DNA of 64,000 nucleotides from Meloidogyne chitwoodi (GCA_015183035.1 JACZZP010000004.1:620001-684000), one strand, 5' to 3'. Counted from the first letter of the stretch, positions 1 to 11,590 are shown. Numbers and translations: made by a program. Notes: a model not told the origin generated them from the letters alone.

Positions 1-87
1 TAAAAAAATTAACAAACAAAAAATTAATTTAAAAAAATTTGATAAATTTTTTAATAAAATTCAAATATTAAATAATAATTACCTAAT

Positions 88-232
88 TTAAGCGTGTCAG
101 GGCAACTCACCTAATGACCAAATTACCTACCACACATTAGAGTAAATTTCAATAAATAGATTCAAGTTTATGTGAATGCCCCATTGACATTTATTCTAAA
201 GCGGTAGGTAATTTGGTCATTAATCGAAACCA
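88..232. repeat. MITE copy (family sharing GGTAGGTAATTTGGTCAT ends)
   Basis: The left side reads GTGTCAGGGCAACTCAC, then TAATGACCAAATTACC. The right side carries GGTAGGTAATTTGGTCATTA, its reverse complement, so the piece is a short inverted-repeat element. The same ends occur around 8645-9045. No coding capacity. Borders are approximate because the right arm looks shorter than the left. Confidence 0.6.
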
Positions 233-518
233 TTTTCTCTTATATCGCTTGCTAACTAACTGTTCGACCAATCTCTATCTAGGCTGAAGCCAATTATTTT
301 TTTAAATAATTTACTTAAATAATTACTTTTCTTCACACATGTGCAAGAGCACAAATACCTAAGTATACAAGTTAATAAAAGAACAAAGAAAAAATATCGA
401 AAATTTCTTTTTAATATTTTTTATAAAAAGTAAGGATAAGGGACGGGCGCAATAAAGATTTTTAAAAAACGCAAGCCCATCCCTTATCGGGTACTTCTCT
501 CACGAGCCCTAATTTTAG

Positions 519-3500
519 ACTGAAACAATACAATCATGATTTGTTTGAAAAGACTTTAAATCAAATGAATAAAAATAAACTGATTGAATTTAAAAAGAAA
601 TTTCGAAGTGTTCTCAGTGATTTAATGTTTGAACAATATGAAACTGTTAAACCTGTCGAATATAAAATAGGTTTTTATTTGTTAATAAATAGTTAAATAA
701 TTATAAATATTAAATAATATTAATTAAAGAATTGGTAGAGGAGAATGAACAAATTCGTCGTTATATTCAATTTATTTCTTATGAAATAGAACCTAAAGAA
801 ATTTATCATATTTTCTTATTTGAATTAATAAAATCAGATAAAAATAAAAAAAATATAAATATTAAAAAAAATATTAAATGAATATTTTCAAACAAATGAT
901 TTAACGGAACAAAATTATTTATTAATGAAAGATTTTAATATTTCTCTTGAAAATTTTTTAATAAATTCAAGATTAGAAATGAAACAAGAATTAGTTACAA
1001 TTATGAGTAATAATAATTTACTTCATGAACAATTAAAAAAACTTTTTGAAAAAAATAAAAATGCGAGAGCAAAATTAATAGAAGAATTTAGTGACGGAAA
1101 AGAAAGTGATGATTTAATTTTAATTGAAGATGAAATGATTAGTAAATTAACAAATATAGGTAAATAATATAAATTAATAAATTTAATAAAGTTATATATT
1201 TTATTTTATTTATTTAAACATAATTAAATTAAATTATATAAAAAAGAAGCAGAAAATATAAATATATCTCAAAGCTTAAGGAATTTAGTTTATTTATTTT
1301 TTAAAATGATTAATAACAGAATTGACACGACCGATAAAATCTTGGAAATTCAATGGCCCTGTTTAATTCTGACTTTTTTTAAAATAATTTATTCGATCAA
1401 TGCCAATAAAAGGAATGAAGATAGGGATAAAATTTTGTAATAGGCTAGACTAATTTGATATTTGTTAGAATATAATTAGCACATAAAATAGTTTTATGCT
1501 AATTTAAAAATTTTTCAAATAATTTTTATTTATTTTTTATTAAATTAATTTAGATTCAAAAGAATTAGATCAAATGATTATTTTTAATTATTGTTCACTT
1601 TTCAAAGACAACGACATTTTTAGATTTATAGGATATAATATGAGTTTTGAAATATTAATACAAATAAGATGGTTAAATAATATTAATATTGAAGAATATT
1701 TAAAAAATAAAGAAGAATGGAAAATTATTAAAACTTCATTTTTAGTAAAAATTTATCAATTACAGGGACATCATTTTATGTATACTTTGTTAATAGTAAA
1801 AAATATTTTACTTATTTTCGATCAAATACGAGGAAAAATAAAAAGAAAAGAAACTGGTCTTGAATTAATTAAATTTATAAAAGAAAAAAATGATCAAATA
1901 AATAATAGTTCTCAAAAAAAAGTATTATTTAGTATGGAAAGAGAATATTTGGATGAGCTAGATAAATTAAATGATAACACCTTACAAGAATTAATTAACG
2001 AAAATGAGGAATTAAACGAAAAATTTAAAGGTATAAATAAATAAATAATTATTTTAAATAATTTTAATAAAATTAAAATAGATCTTAATTTCCTTGATAA
2101 GTCAAAAATATATTCAATTAGATTGGAAAATATACGAAACAAACGAATACATCTTGTAAGATTTAATAATATAATTAATTATTTAATAAAATATTCTTTT
2201 TTTTATATGTAGTTATATAGACATTGCCCAAATGAATTTTATATGGAAAAAAGAGAATCAATGTTAAGTTTTGGTAAAATATTTATTTATTAATGTTTAT
2301 TGGGTTCACCTCTAAAGAAAGAAACCCAAAAGATCGAGATCGATGAAGTATTTGTGAACTTGCCAGTCGGTCAAATCTATTTTAAATGTTGGTCCTAGGG
2401 TAGCACCCCGTCCCCGCGCCCCCGAAACCCCGACCCCGATCCCCGACATTTTTAGAGTTTTTCCCCGACCCGAACCCCGACATGCTGCCCCCGACGTCCC
2501 CCGTCCCCGAAAGATTTGCTTTCCCCCGACCCGACCCCCGATGGCTACCCCGACGGGTTTCGGGGTTGACAAGCACCCCTGAAGATGAAGTTATTGAAAA
2601 ATATTTTTAAAAATTTTGACAATTATTATGGAAAAAGTGAATTTTTGGCAACTGGAGTTCAATTAATTTCAAAAATTTTCGCCTGCGGCGCTGAAAAAAT
2701 GAATTGTCCCTTATTTGTGTATTTTTAGCCACAAATGCGTATATATCTTTTACATTCAAATTGCATTTTTTAAAATTTTTTGACTACCCTACTCTTAACC
2801 TATATGTAGTTCGATTCCTAGGAACATGGTATTGGTACCAGTGTTCTCCTGCCAATTTTTTTCAGTCACCAAAATGACCTGACAATGACCGGCATCTTCG
2901 GTCAGTGGTAATGTCAAGTCTTTGGTCATGACTAAAATCCGGTCAGGAGAACACTGATTGATACTGTTTAAGTTATAAACTTATCCTTCGTTTTGAGACT
3001 AAATTTTTTTAAATAAATTTTAAATCTTCGCTTGCATCGTGAAAAGAAGAAATTTTTGGCAACTAGAGAGCAATAAATTTTCAAAATTTCGCTTGCGGCG
3101 CTAAATAGGAGAATATTTAGCATCTATAGTTAGCCAAAGAGTTTGTTTTCCATTGTTTGAGTTGTATTAATTTTTTAAAATAAAAAATTTGTTTAAAAAA
3201 AATTTTTTACCGTTACCCCGACCCGACCCCGAACCTCCACCCCCCGACCCGAACCCCGACGTACTTCCCCCGACCACCCCCGTCCCCGACCCCGTCCCCG
3301 AAGGTTATGCTGTCCCCCGACCCGACCCCCGACATGCTTCCCCCGACGATCCCCGTCCCCCGAAATTTCCGCCCCCGATGGGTCGGGGTGCTACCCAACT
3401 TGGTCCCGCAAAAACTTGGCCTATTGGTGGCGTTTTATTACAAGACCGACTGGCAAGTTCACATATTGCTTCACGATCTTTTGGGTTGACCCGGTTTATT

Positions 3501-6500
3501 GTATGTCTGTGTTGTGCTGAAGCAAAAATATTACCTATATTATTATAGCGTATAACCCAATCTAAAAGACCACTTATGTAAAGGATTAGTGGGTAAATGT
3601 CCATTTGATGTCCTACTTTTATGCAAAGTTATTATATTTTTAATCTAAAATAATTTTGAATAAAATTTATTTTTTTAAATAATTTTGTTTAATTTATAGA
3701 ACCAAGCGTTGAAGATAATCTTTTTATTGAAACAATGAGTAAAAAGAAAATTATAAAAGAAAAAGAAATAAATCTTCTATTTTATATAGATGAATCAATT
3801 AATTATTTGATAAAAATTTTAAAAAAATTTTTTGGTGAATATTATGAAAAATTCAAGAAAAATAGAATTATTGCATATGATAATGAAAATAAAAATGAAT
3901 ATTTAGACGATTTATGGACAGAAATTAAAAAGATTGAAAAGAATGAAAAAAAAATAATAGAAAAATATGGAATTGTTTTTAATCATAAATGGATTGAACT
4001 TACAATTGAGGTTAATTAATTATAATATTTTTAAAAATAAATAAAAATATTTTAATTTTTAAATATATTTATAATTAATTTTATGAGCTAAGAAGCAAGG
4101 GTATATAAGCAATGATGCAAATGTTCCAGTTATAGTTCCGGAACTACCAAATTTATGGAACTGGAAAACCTGTTCGGAACTAGTTCCTTACATCACAATA
4201 GTTTTGGAACTGGAACAATGAAAATTAAAAATGCAGTTCCGGAAAGTTCTGTGGTAATTTTGGAACTTTTGCATCACTGATTAATTATAAGTTATTTCTT
4301 GACAATTTATATTTTAATTTTTTTGTCTAAATAAAATTATATACCTATTTAAATTAGAGTTGCTCGCTTTTCTGTATTCCGGGATTACATAATTCTCTTC
4401 AGAGCTCTTGTGATAAAGGCCACTCTCTCGTTGATAAAGACGCAGAAAAGCTGACCAATGTATGGTTGAGGTCAGAGAAACATCAAATGACCTGCTCTTT
4501 TCCAAAACTACACATTTTCTGCGTCTTTATCAACGAGAGAGTGGCCTTTATCACAAGAGCTCTGAAGAGAATTATGTGATCCCGGAATACAGAAAAGCGA
4601 GCAACTCTAATTTAAATATTGTAAATATTAAATTTTATGTAGAATAAATCAAATATTGAAAATATTAATATAAAAGATCTTCATAAAAATTATTTTGAAT
4701 GGTTAATTAATTATTCTTTTAATGCAAGGAATTTAATTTGTGATTATAATATAAATAAAATGATGATTTTTAAAAAAAATATTACAAAATTAATTGGAGA
4801 AGAAATGTTTCTTGAATTAGAAATTAGACAACCAAATGTTTTAAAAATATGTAAATATAAAAAAATTTTGATTTAATTTTAATTTTTTTAATTTAAAAAG
4901 ATTTAATGGAAAATTCAACAAAAATTAATTTTTATAAAATATTTTTGCTAAACGAAAAAGATTCTATTGAAGCTAAAAATGCAGAATTAAGAATATCTCT
5001 ATCTTTATTATTTAATAAATTGATAAAAATAGAAGAAGTAATTGATAAAAATATAGATAAAAATAAAGATGAAAATGAAATTAATATTTTAATAGGAATA
5101 TTAAATTTTAAAAATATTTTAACAATTATTCTTCAAGAAAATAATTCTTTATTAAAAAGTGTTTGTTTATTAATTAAATTTATTAGTTTTTTAACTAATA
5201 TTTTAATTTCAAATAATATAAAATTAACAATAATTGAAGAAATTAAAAAAATTAAAACACAAAGAGAATTAAATACAAAATTTTATATGAATGAGTTATT
5301 AAATTGGAATGGTTTAGAAGTTTGTGAAAATAATGATGAACAAGAAATTGCATTTATTGAACAAAAAGTATTTTTAGAAGATGATCATTTAAATTTTTTA
5401 AATGAAAATAAAATTGATTTACTTGAAAATGAAGAAATGATTAAAAGAATGGAAGATTTAATTAATAATTTTAAATTAAAATATTCACCAAAAAATGAAG
5501 AAAATAATTTAATAAATGTTGCTGAGGAAAAAGAAAATAAAATAATAATAGAAAAAGAAAAAGATAAACAAAATAAAATAATAGAAGAGGAAAAAGAAAA
5601 ACATAAATTAAATAAAGAAAAAGAAGAAGAAATAAAAGCTTTTGAAGAAGAAGAAAAAAAAGTTTTATTTATTTTTTAAATTAATTAAAAAATATATTTT
5701 TAGATAACTTTAATGTTGGAAGATGAAATTTCAAAAAATTATAATTCTAATTTTAAATTGAGTAGTAAAGGAATAGATAATTATTTATCAGATAAATTAG
5801 AATTAAAAAAATGGGTATTTTATTTTTATTTAATTTAAAATAAATATTTAATTTAAATAAATTTATATAATTTTTAAATTAAAAAAAATTATTTTTAATT
5901 TTTTGGTCTTAAATTTAACAAAAATTTGTGGGTTAATTTTACTAAAAATTAAAAAAATAATTTAAATATAATATTTAATTAAATAAAAATATAATTTTTA
6001 GAATAATAATATTCATTTAATTATTACAAATCTTGTAAATATTAGAATTATTGAAGATTATTCAACAATTGAAGGAATTCTTAATTTAACAAATATTAAT
6101 GATGAAAATGAACAAAATAAAAAAATTTTTGGAAATAATTTATGCGATAAAAATAAAAAAGAAAAATGTAATGATAATTCATTATTTTGTTTTATTTGTA
6201 AGGTTAGTAATTATTTAAATTATGTTAGGAGAGATTGGGTAATTTATTAAGTGAGATATTAATTTAAAAAATTTTAATCTTATAAATATAAGTAAATATA
6301 TCTAAATATTTATTAAAATAAAATAAATATTTTTATTTTATTTTTTAAGAAAGATTTTGTTAAAAATCTTTTCAAATCAATTAATGACGAAAATGAAGAA
6401 ACTCAATTTACAATTAAATTTTATTTTGATTCTTCACTTATAATTCTTAAATCTGCTAAATTATCAGAAGAAATAATTGATTTAATTGAAACTAATCGTG

Positions 6501-8489
6501 AAAATAAAATTATAAGATCTATCGAAAACTTTACAGAAGGAAATAAAATGAAAAAGAGTATATTAGGTTATTTTTAATTTAAAATTTATTAGTTTTAAAA
6601 ATAATTAAACAAATTATTTTTGATAATTCCTTACAATTCTAAAATTTTTTCATACATTTATATTTTATTAAGGCAAGGCTTTTTAACTTTAATAATTTAT
6701 TTATTTATTTTTAATTTAAAAATAAATAATTTTAGATTATTATTCTAATCTACAAATGCTAATTTATTTAACGGAATCAAAAGAAAAAATAAAAAAAATA
6801 ATTGTATTGCTTAAATTGTGGTGTAAAAGTAAAAAATTAATAATAATATTTTATTTTTTAATTAAAAAAAAATTTTTTTTTTAAAGAAAATTCAATTTAT
6901 GGAGAAAATTTTGGATTTTTAAATGATAAAGCTTTAATTATTTTGGCATATTATTTAGAAAAAGAACATCCAAATCAATCTTTTAAGAAAATTCCTTTAA
7001 ATTTTATTACAATATTTGAAAATAATTTTTTAATAAAAATTGATAAAAATGAAAATGAAAAAAAAATTAATTTAGATGAATATTTAAATATTGATAAAAA
7101 TAAAAATTGGACAATTATGACACCTGGAAAATATACATATAATATTTTATTTAATATAAATGAAAATACAGAAAAAATAATTAAAAAACAAATTAATATT
7201 GGTTTGATTAATGATTAATTTTATTTAAAATTAAATAATTTACATAGGTATTCAAAAGTTCGAAGAATCATTAACTGATTGGTATAAAAATGATGATAAC
7301 TTTGTTGAACAAGTAATTAAAAATTTTTTTATTACTTGTATAAAGTGTTACATCACTAGGGTTTAACAAAACATCACGAACAAATTGTTATCTAACCATA
7401 ACTAACCACTGTCTCTCCGAAGGTTAACTTAATATCTCGTTTGTAAGAGACGTAGAAAAGTAGTGGTCAGAAGAGAAAATTGTATAAAATTAAAAGGAAT
7501 TGTAAATATTTTCTCTACTGACAAGTATTTTTCTCTATTTCTTAGAAACGAGAGATTAAGTTAACCTTCGGAGAGACAGTGGTCAGTTATGGTTAGTTAA
7601 CAATTTGTTCGTGCATTTTTTGTTAAACCCTATATATACATCACTTGTCATAGTTATTTAATTATTAATTTTAATAATTTCACGCCCCATTTTCTTGCCT
7701 ATAAAAGGGAAAGGAAATACCGACTAAGGGTCTCAGTTCTCACTAATTTTCCCCACCAGTTTAGTGTTGGTGTTCCACTTCTCCAAATTATTATTATATT
7801 TTATTTATTAAATTATATTAAAAGAGGGAAGTTTTTGAAAAGGACCACAAAGGCACGCTCCGAGAGTGGTTCTCCACTCTCGGGGCCCAACGCCACAGAC
7901 TAGGCCGGACATAAGATCACTTTTTGGTTTATAATTAAATAATTCACAAATATAATTCTAATAAATTAAATTAATTTCTTTTAAATTAATTTATTTAAAT
8001 TTTTTAGTATGAAAATTTTCTTTTAATTATTTGTTATCATTCAAATGATTCATTACATGGACCTCAATTTTGTGATTTTGTTGAAAATAATTCGGGAAAA
8101 TATTTACAAATTGAACTTGAAAAAAAAGGAATTAAATTTAAAGGAATTAATAGAATATGTTCATATTAAACCTAAAATATTTTCTGAAAATTGTCCAGAA
8201 AAAATTAATAAAAATGAAAAATATAAAGTAAAATATTAAATTTAAAAATTATTTATTTAATTTTTAGGATTGGATATGTACTATTTGGTTAAGTGGAATT
8301 AAATGGAAAAATGAAAAGAAAGCAAAATTATCTCAAATTAAACAATTTGTTGATAATTTTAAAATAAATATTTCTACAAATTTTAAAACTAAAATTACAA
8401 AAAGTTCATCAAATGATGATTTTAATATTGGATTTGAATATATTAAAATAGATGAATTGAAAAAATTGAAGTCAAAAGATAAAAATTAA
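519..8489 (+). CDS. large protein with a divergent poly(A)-polymerase-like C-terminal half
   Basis: Exons read by phase: 519-670, 730 to about 870, about 877-1159, 1554-2030, 2082-2155, 2213-2273, 3700-4010, 4643-4850, 4901-5661, 5704-5814, 6002-6202, 6350-6566, 6736-6828, 6887-7201, 7248-7312, 8008-8227, 8268-8489. From 1159 on every junction is GT-AG and closes in phase. The first coding exon is not certain; exon 519 begins mid-codon. The N-terminal two thirds are lysine/asparagine-rich, with a coiled-coil-like stretch near 5520-5660, and I recognise nothing there. From about 6350 the order FTIKFYFDSSLIIL, LLKLWCK, IYGENFGFLNDKALIIL, WTIMTPGKYTYN and ICTIWLSGIKW follows poly(A) polymerase landmarks (IKLxFDGIEIDILF, LWAKRxxIYSNxxGFLGG, MPIITPAYPQQNSTYN, WVIGL). 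The catalytic Asp of the IDILF strand is not visible and the DxD loop is not clear, so it is probably inactive as a nucleotidyltransferase. Two reading-frame slips (near 865 and 8120) sit in A8 runs. The PAP assignment is an inference from motif order. Confidence 0.5.
2635..3125. repeat. copies of a GCCTGCGGCGCT-centred repeat
   Basis: Near 2650-2700 and 3045-3110 the pattern TTTTGGCAACT, AATTTC, then TCGCCTGCGGCGCT (or CGCTTGCGGCGCT) recurs. Opposite-strand copies lie at about 30075-30215 (GCGCCGCAGGCGAAAATTTT and variants). This is a short dispersed repeat with no coding potential. Confidence 0.5.
2839..2958. repeat. MITE with AGTGTTCTCCTG inverted ends
   Basis: Left end AGTGTTCTCCTGCC and right end GGTCAGGAGAACACTGA are inverted repeats. 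The interior is rich in GGTCATG/ATGACC. It shares ends and interior with the element at 9085-9190, which defines a family. It lies in an intron of the PAP-like gene, between the two GC-rich blocks. Confidence 0.7.
4113..4280. repeat. GTTCCGGAACT-rich inverted-repeat element
   Basis: It opens with AATGATGCAAATGTTCC and closes with GGAACTTTTGCATCACTGA. Inside, GTTCC/GGAAC motifs recur about ten times in both orientations. A related stretch lies at 14619-14725. It is an intronic, non-coding element. Confidence 0.55.
4351..4613. repeat. fold-back MITE with arms of about 100 bp
   Basis: The arm AAATTAGAGTTGCTCGCTTT at the left returns inverted as AAAGCGAGCAACTCTAATTT at the right. The two arms match almost base for base over about 100 bp (GCGTCTTTATCAACGAGAG is inside the right arm) around a loop of about 65 bp. 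Such similarity suggests a recent insertion or an inverted duplication. It lies in the 4011-4642 intron of the PAP-like gene and its short ORFs are shadows. Confidence 0.85.
7343..7643. repeat. fold-back MITE with arms of about 100 bp
   Basis: TTACATCACTAGGGTTTAAC at the left is mirrored by GTTAAACCCTATATATACAT at the right. The arms share TAACCATAACTAACCACTG and its complement, and CTCTCCGAAGGTTAACTTAA. The loop carries ACGTAGAAAAGTAGTGGTCAG. It lies in the 7313-8007 intron of the PAP-like gene. Confidence 0.8.
7650..7925. other. GC-richer block with TATA motif and a perfect hairpin
   Basis: A compositionally distinct stretch in the same intron. It holds CTATAAAAGGGAAAGG, then about 150 bp later GCTCCGAGAGTGG facing CCACTCTCGGGGC, a strong stem. 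A TATA box followed by a GC-rich structured tail resembles a retroelement LTR or a captured promoter. I found no matching second copy and no target duplication, so it stays unassigned. Confidence 0.3.
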
Positions 8490-8644
8490 GAAAAGAATTT
8501 GAAAAATAGCATATAGATGGTAGTAATGAAGTAATTAAAATACTAAGAAATTTAATAAAAAAAGAAAAGAATTTTTTTAAAAATCAAAAAAAATTATTTA
8601 GTATACATCACTAATTTAAATTAGCATTTTCCCATTGTATTTTA

Positions 8645-9045
8645 GTGTGGGGGACAACTCACTAAAATAACCAACTTACCTACCAGGGATGGGCAAAATC
8701 GAAAAATATAATACGAAATAAAAAAAAGGCTCAAAAACTCGAAATAATACGAAATTACGAAAGTAAAGAAATTACGAAATACAAAACTACACCAAAAAAT
8801 TTTTTTATTTCGAAATTTTTAAATTTCATAATTTCAAAAATTTCGTATTTTGTCCAAAAATACGAACTACGAAATAAAATTGATCTAAAAACACGAAATA
8901 ATACGAAATACGAAAGTTGCCCATCCCTGTTACCTACCCACTTTAAAGTACAAGTCTATGCCTTCAAACAAACATAAATCTTTTGATTGAACTTTACTCT
9001 AATGTGTGGCAGGTAAATTGGTCATAAGTAAGTTGCCCTGACACG
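8645..9045. repeat. MITE interrupted by a second MITE
   Basis: The left part (GACAACTCACTAAAATAACC, TTACCTACC) and the right part (GGCAGGTAAATTGGTCATAA, GTTGCCCTGACAC) are the ends of the family seen at 88-232. They are separated by the hAT-type insertion at 8684-8929. Outer borders are approximate. Confidence 0.65.
8684..8929. mobile_element. hAT-type MITE with exact 8-bp target duplication
   Basis: The inverted ends are CAGGGATGGGC and GCCCATCCCTG. The flanks are identical 8-mers, TTACCTAC at 8676-8683 and 8930-8937. A CAGGG terminus plus an 8-bp duplication is the signature of the hAT superfamily. The 246-bp interior is built of ATACGAAATA-like repeats and has no coding capacity, so it would need a transposase in trans. 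It sits inside an older MITE. Confidence 0.85.
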
Positions 9046-9084
9046 GTATTTTAATTAATATATTATTAAACATACATTCATATC

Positions 9085-9190
9085 AGTGTTCTCCTGCCGG
9101 GTTTCGGTCATGACCAAAAATGACCAGACCTGACTTCTTTGGTCAGGTCATTTTTATGACCGGGAAAAGGCCGGTTAGGGAACACTGATT
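9085..9190. repeat. MITE with AGTGTTCTCCTG inverted ends (second copy)
   Basis: It opens with CAGTGTTCTCCTGCCGGG and closes with GGCCGGTTAGGGAACACTGA. The interior carries GGTCATGACC and AAATGACC in both orientations. Same family as 2839-2958. Confidence 0.7.
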
Positions 9191-9757
9191 TATATATTCA
9201 AGATAAAAATTTTTATTTTTTAAATATCGATACTAAAACGTATAAATTTTAATTATAAATAAAAAATTTAAATATATTTCTGAATTTAAAAATTAAATTA
9301 AAAAACTCAGCAGAATTAATAATTTTTTTTTTTAAATTTAAATATTAAAAGAAAATTTAATTAAAAATTAATTTAAAAAATAGAATGATTATTATTTAAT
9401 TTATTTATTTTTTCAATTTACATTAAAAGAAATACACAAAAATGTCTGTAAAACAGTAAAAAGATAATTTCTCTCTTTTTACACCGCATAACCTAATCCA
9501 AAATAAATTTGGATTTTGCAGATTTTAGGTATATAAAATAATATAAATATTTTTTTATTTTATTTAGGCTAGAGGATAAAGAATAAATAAATAAATTGGG
9601 AAATAGGATTAAAACAGAAAATACCTATATTAAATTGATAAGTTTATAAATTTTACTTTTTCTCCATTTTAATTAATATAAATTATTTCAATTATATTAT
9701 TTTAAATATTTAGTAATTATTCGTTATTAATAAATTCTATCTTCTGGTTGATTGTTT

Positions 9758-9793
9758 ATTTTTGAAAGCTAAATTTTTGTTTTAGCTAAAAAT
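9758..9793 (+). ncRNA. Sm-site/hairpin locus 1 (candidate Sm-class RNA)
   Basis: Family reference entry. ATTTTTG is followed at once by a hairpin, here AAGCTAAA facing TTTAGCT. An AT-rich motif, AATATAAATTATTTCAATT at 9675, lies 83 nt upstream, with AAATATTTAGTAATT between. Sm-class RNAs of nematodes (SmY, SL, U snRNAs) carry AAUUUUUG next to a 3' stem-loop and a promoter element at a fixed distance. The listed span is only the Sm-like site plus stem; a transcript would start about 45-55 nt earlier. Function is an inference; a short hairpin transposon is the alternative. Confidence 0.4.
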
Positions 9794-10472
9794 AAGTGAC
9801 CGGAAAATTCCTCCCCAATTTTTCAAAAAATTCCTCTCCAAATATAAGTATTCTCTCTGTAAAATACCTCTTTTAACAGAAAAATTTACCTAAATAATTA
9901 TTAAAATGATTTTGGATCAATTAAAAAATGTACTATTTTAGAATAATCTTATTAAGTTAATCTAAAATAACTTTAAATTTTCAAACATTTTGCTCAGAGA
10001 GGAATTTTTCACTAAAAGAAGAATTTTCCGATAATCTGGAGAGGAATTTTCCGGAGAGGAATTTTCGATAATCTAAAAATCAGTGTCTATTTTATGGTTA
10101 CTTTCTCATAAATTCTTATCTGACTTAAATACTTTGGTTAGACTAATAAACTGGATAGACACAGAAATATGTGAAATTGTTGATACTTGGATACTTTTTT
10201 ATAGAAAATATGAAGGTAAAAGAAGATGTTTAAAAATTGGAGAAGAAAAAGAAGAAATTAATGAAAAATTAGAAGTAAAAAATTATTTATTTAATTTAAT
10301 TTTTTAAATAATTTAATATTTTTTTAAAGAAAATTAACTAAATTTTAAATTTTTAAAAGTATTGCTTAAAACAATTAATATTTCTCCTTAATATAAATTA
10401 TTTTAATTTAAATATTTTTTAAATATTTAGTAATTATATTAAAAATGTCGATTCATGTGGGGCAAAATTTGT

Positions 10473-10504
10473 ATTTTTGTGAGCTAAAGTTTGCTTTAGC
10501 TAAA
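10473..10504 (+). ncRNA. Sm-site/hairpin locus 2
   Basis: ATTTTTG, then AGCTAAAG facing CTTTAGCT (stem of 8). Upstream motif AATATAAATTATTTTAATTT at 10390 is 83 nt away, and AAATATTTAGTAATT is also present. An 84-aa frame over this locus is judged spurious. Confidence 0.4.
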
Positions 10505-11070
10505 AAATTTTTTTTTATCATAAATAAAAATTTGAGAAAAAAAAAAGAGTTTTATTTTTTAAATTGTTTTTTTCAAACAAGGCAAAAAGAATTTATAATT
10601 TCTAGGATATACCCTGTAAATATATTAAGTGTGGTGGGTATGGATTTTTTAGAGAATAAATTTAGATATTTATTTATTTTTAATTTTTTCCCATATTAGT
10701 TAAAAATAAATTTTAACTGAATTATTATTTAGTTCACAAAAAAATACGAAATTATTTTAATTAAAAATAAAAAAATTAAAAATAAATATTTACAATTTAA
10801 TAGACTAAAAAATAATTTATTTATTTAAAAAAAGTCTCTTTTTTTTAATAAATTATTTTTTGATTCACAAAAGAAAAATTAATTGGTTTTTAAAAGAAAA
10901 AGAATTAAAAAGAATAAAATTAAAAATATTTTTTCCCATCCATTTGTCTAAATAATTATTTTTTTTATTTTATTTATTAAAAAACAATTTATTGGGGCTA
11001 AATATTAATTTAAAAAAATTATTTTTGTATCAAAAGAAAATAATTTTGGGAATTTGAATTAATTGTTTGG

Positions 11071-11590
11071 TAATACCAAGGCTTCCCCCCCCTATTTTTT
11101 CATTTTTTTATTTTTTTCATTTTTGCATTATTTTTTCCTCTGTTTTTGCTTATAGCAAACTTACTCAATCAAAAAAGGTTTAATTTTTATTCAGTACGTT
11201 CACAAGGATAAAATAATGAAACATGGTGCCAAAAATTATAAATACATTTGAACACATCTCTGAAAAAATTCAACCAGTTCGGTAGTGTTGTTTGACTAAT
11301 TCCGGTTTCGAACTGCAACTCTTCGTATTTAGTACGAGCCATGCATCGAAATTGTTGTCGAAACGTAGTTTTTCATGCAGAGCAATAGAATTAAATGTTT
11401 TAAGTTGATCCATATTGATAAAATATTGATAAATAAATGAGAATATACTTTTTTCACATTTATCATGAATGTTATTTACCAAAAAATTGATCCTTTCTAC
11501 TTGCCCGAAGCAAAAACAGAGGAAAAAATAATGCAAAAATGAAAAAAATAAAAAAAATGAAAAATAGGGGGGGGGGAAACCTTGGAATTA
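11071..11590. mobile_element. fold-back element with C8/G10 tipped arms
   Basis: The arms run about 11071-11157 and 11507-11590: CCAAGGCTTCCCCCCCC at the left faces GGGGGGGGGGAAACCTTGG at the right, continuing through CCTCTGTTTTTGC. The 350-bp interior has higher complexity than its surroundings. It contains a minus-strand frame of 88 codons (11270-11536) that overlaps the arm, so it could be a captured gene fragment or remnant. No target duplication could be assigned. Confidence 0.65.

Larger units (their letters stand above)
2285..3605. repeat. pair of inverted GC-rich repeat copies in an intron
   Basis: Two blocks, about 2300-2580 and 3205-3560, are inverted copies. Both contain GTGAACTTGCCAGTCGGTC next to AACCCAAAAGATCG, followed by GGGGTGCTACCC and a long degenerate run of CCCCGACCCC-type sequence. 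They lie in the 2274-3699 intron of the PAP-like gene, with about 600 bp between them. The C-rich runs are the only strongly GC-rich tract of this size in the window. The open frames across them, rich in Gly/Arg or Pro, are low-complexity artefacts. Confidence 0.7.

Noticed and set aside
1912..2142. Minus-strand ORF opposite the PAP-like exon
   Set aside because: Shadow of the coding strand, which has in-phase splice sites on both sides.
2312..3604. Gly/Arg- and Pro-rich ORFs over the GC-rich blocks
   Set aside because: Low-complexity translation of CCCCGA repeats in several frames and both strands.
4314..4647. Two ORFs on opposite strands sharing the same LRLYQRESGLYHKSSEENYV stretch
   Set aside because: They are the two arms of the fold-back element read in each direction.
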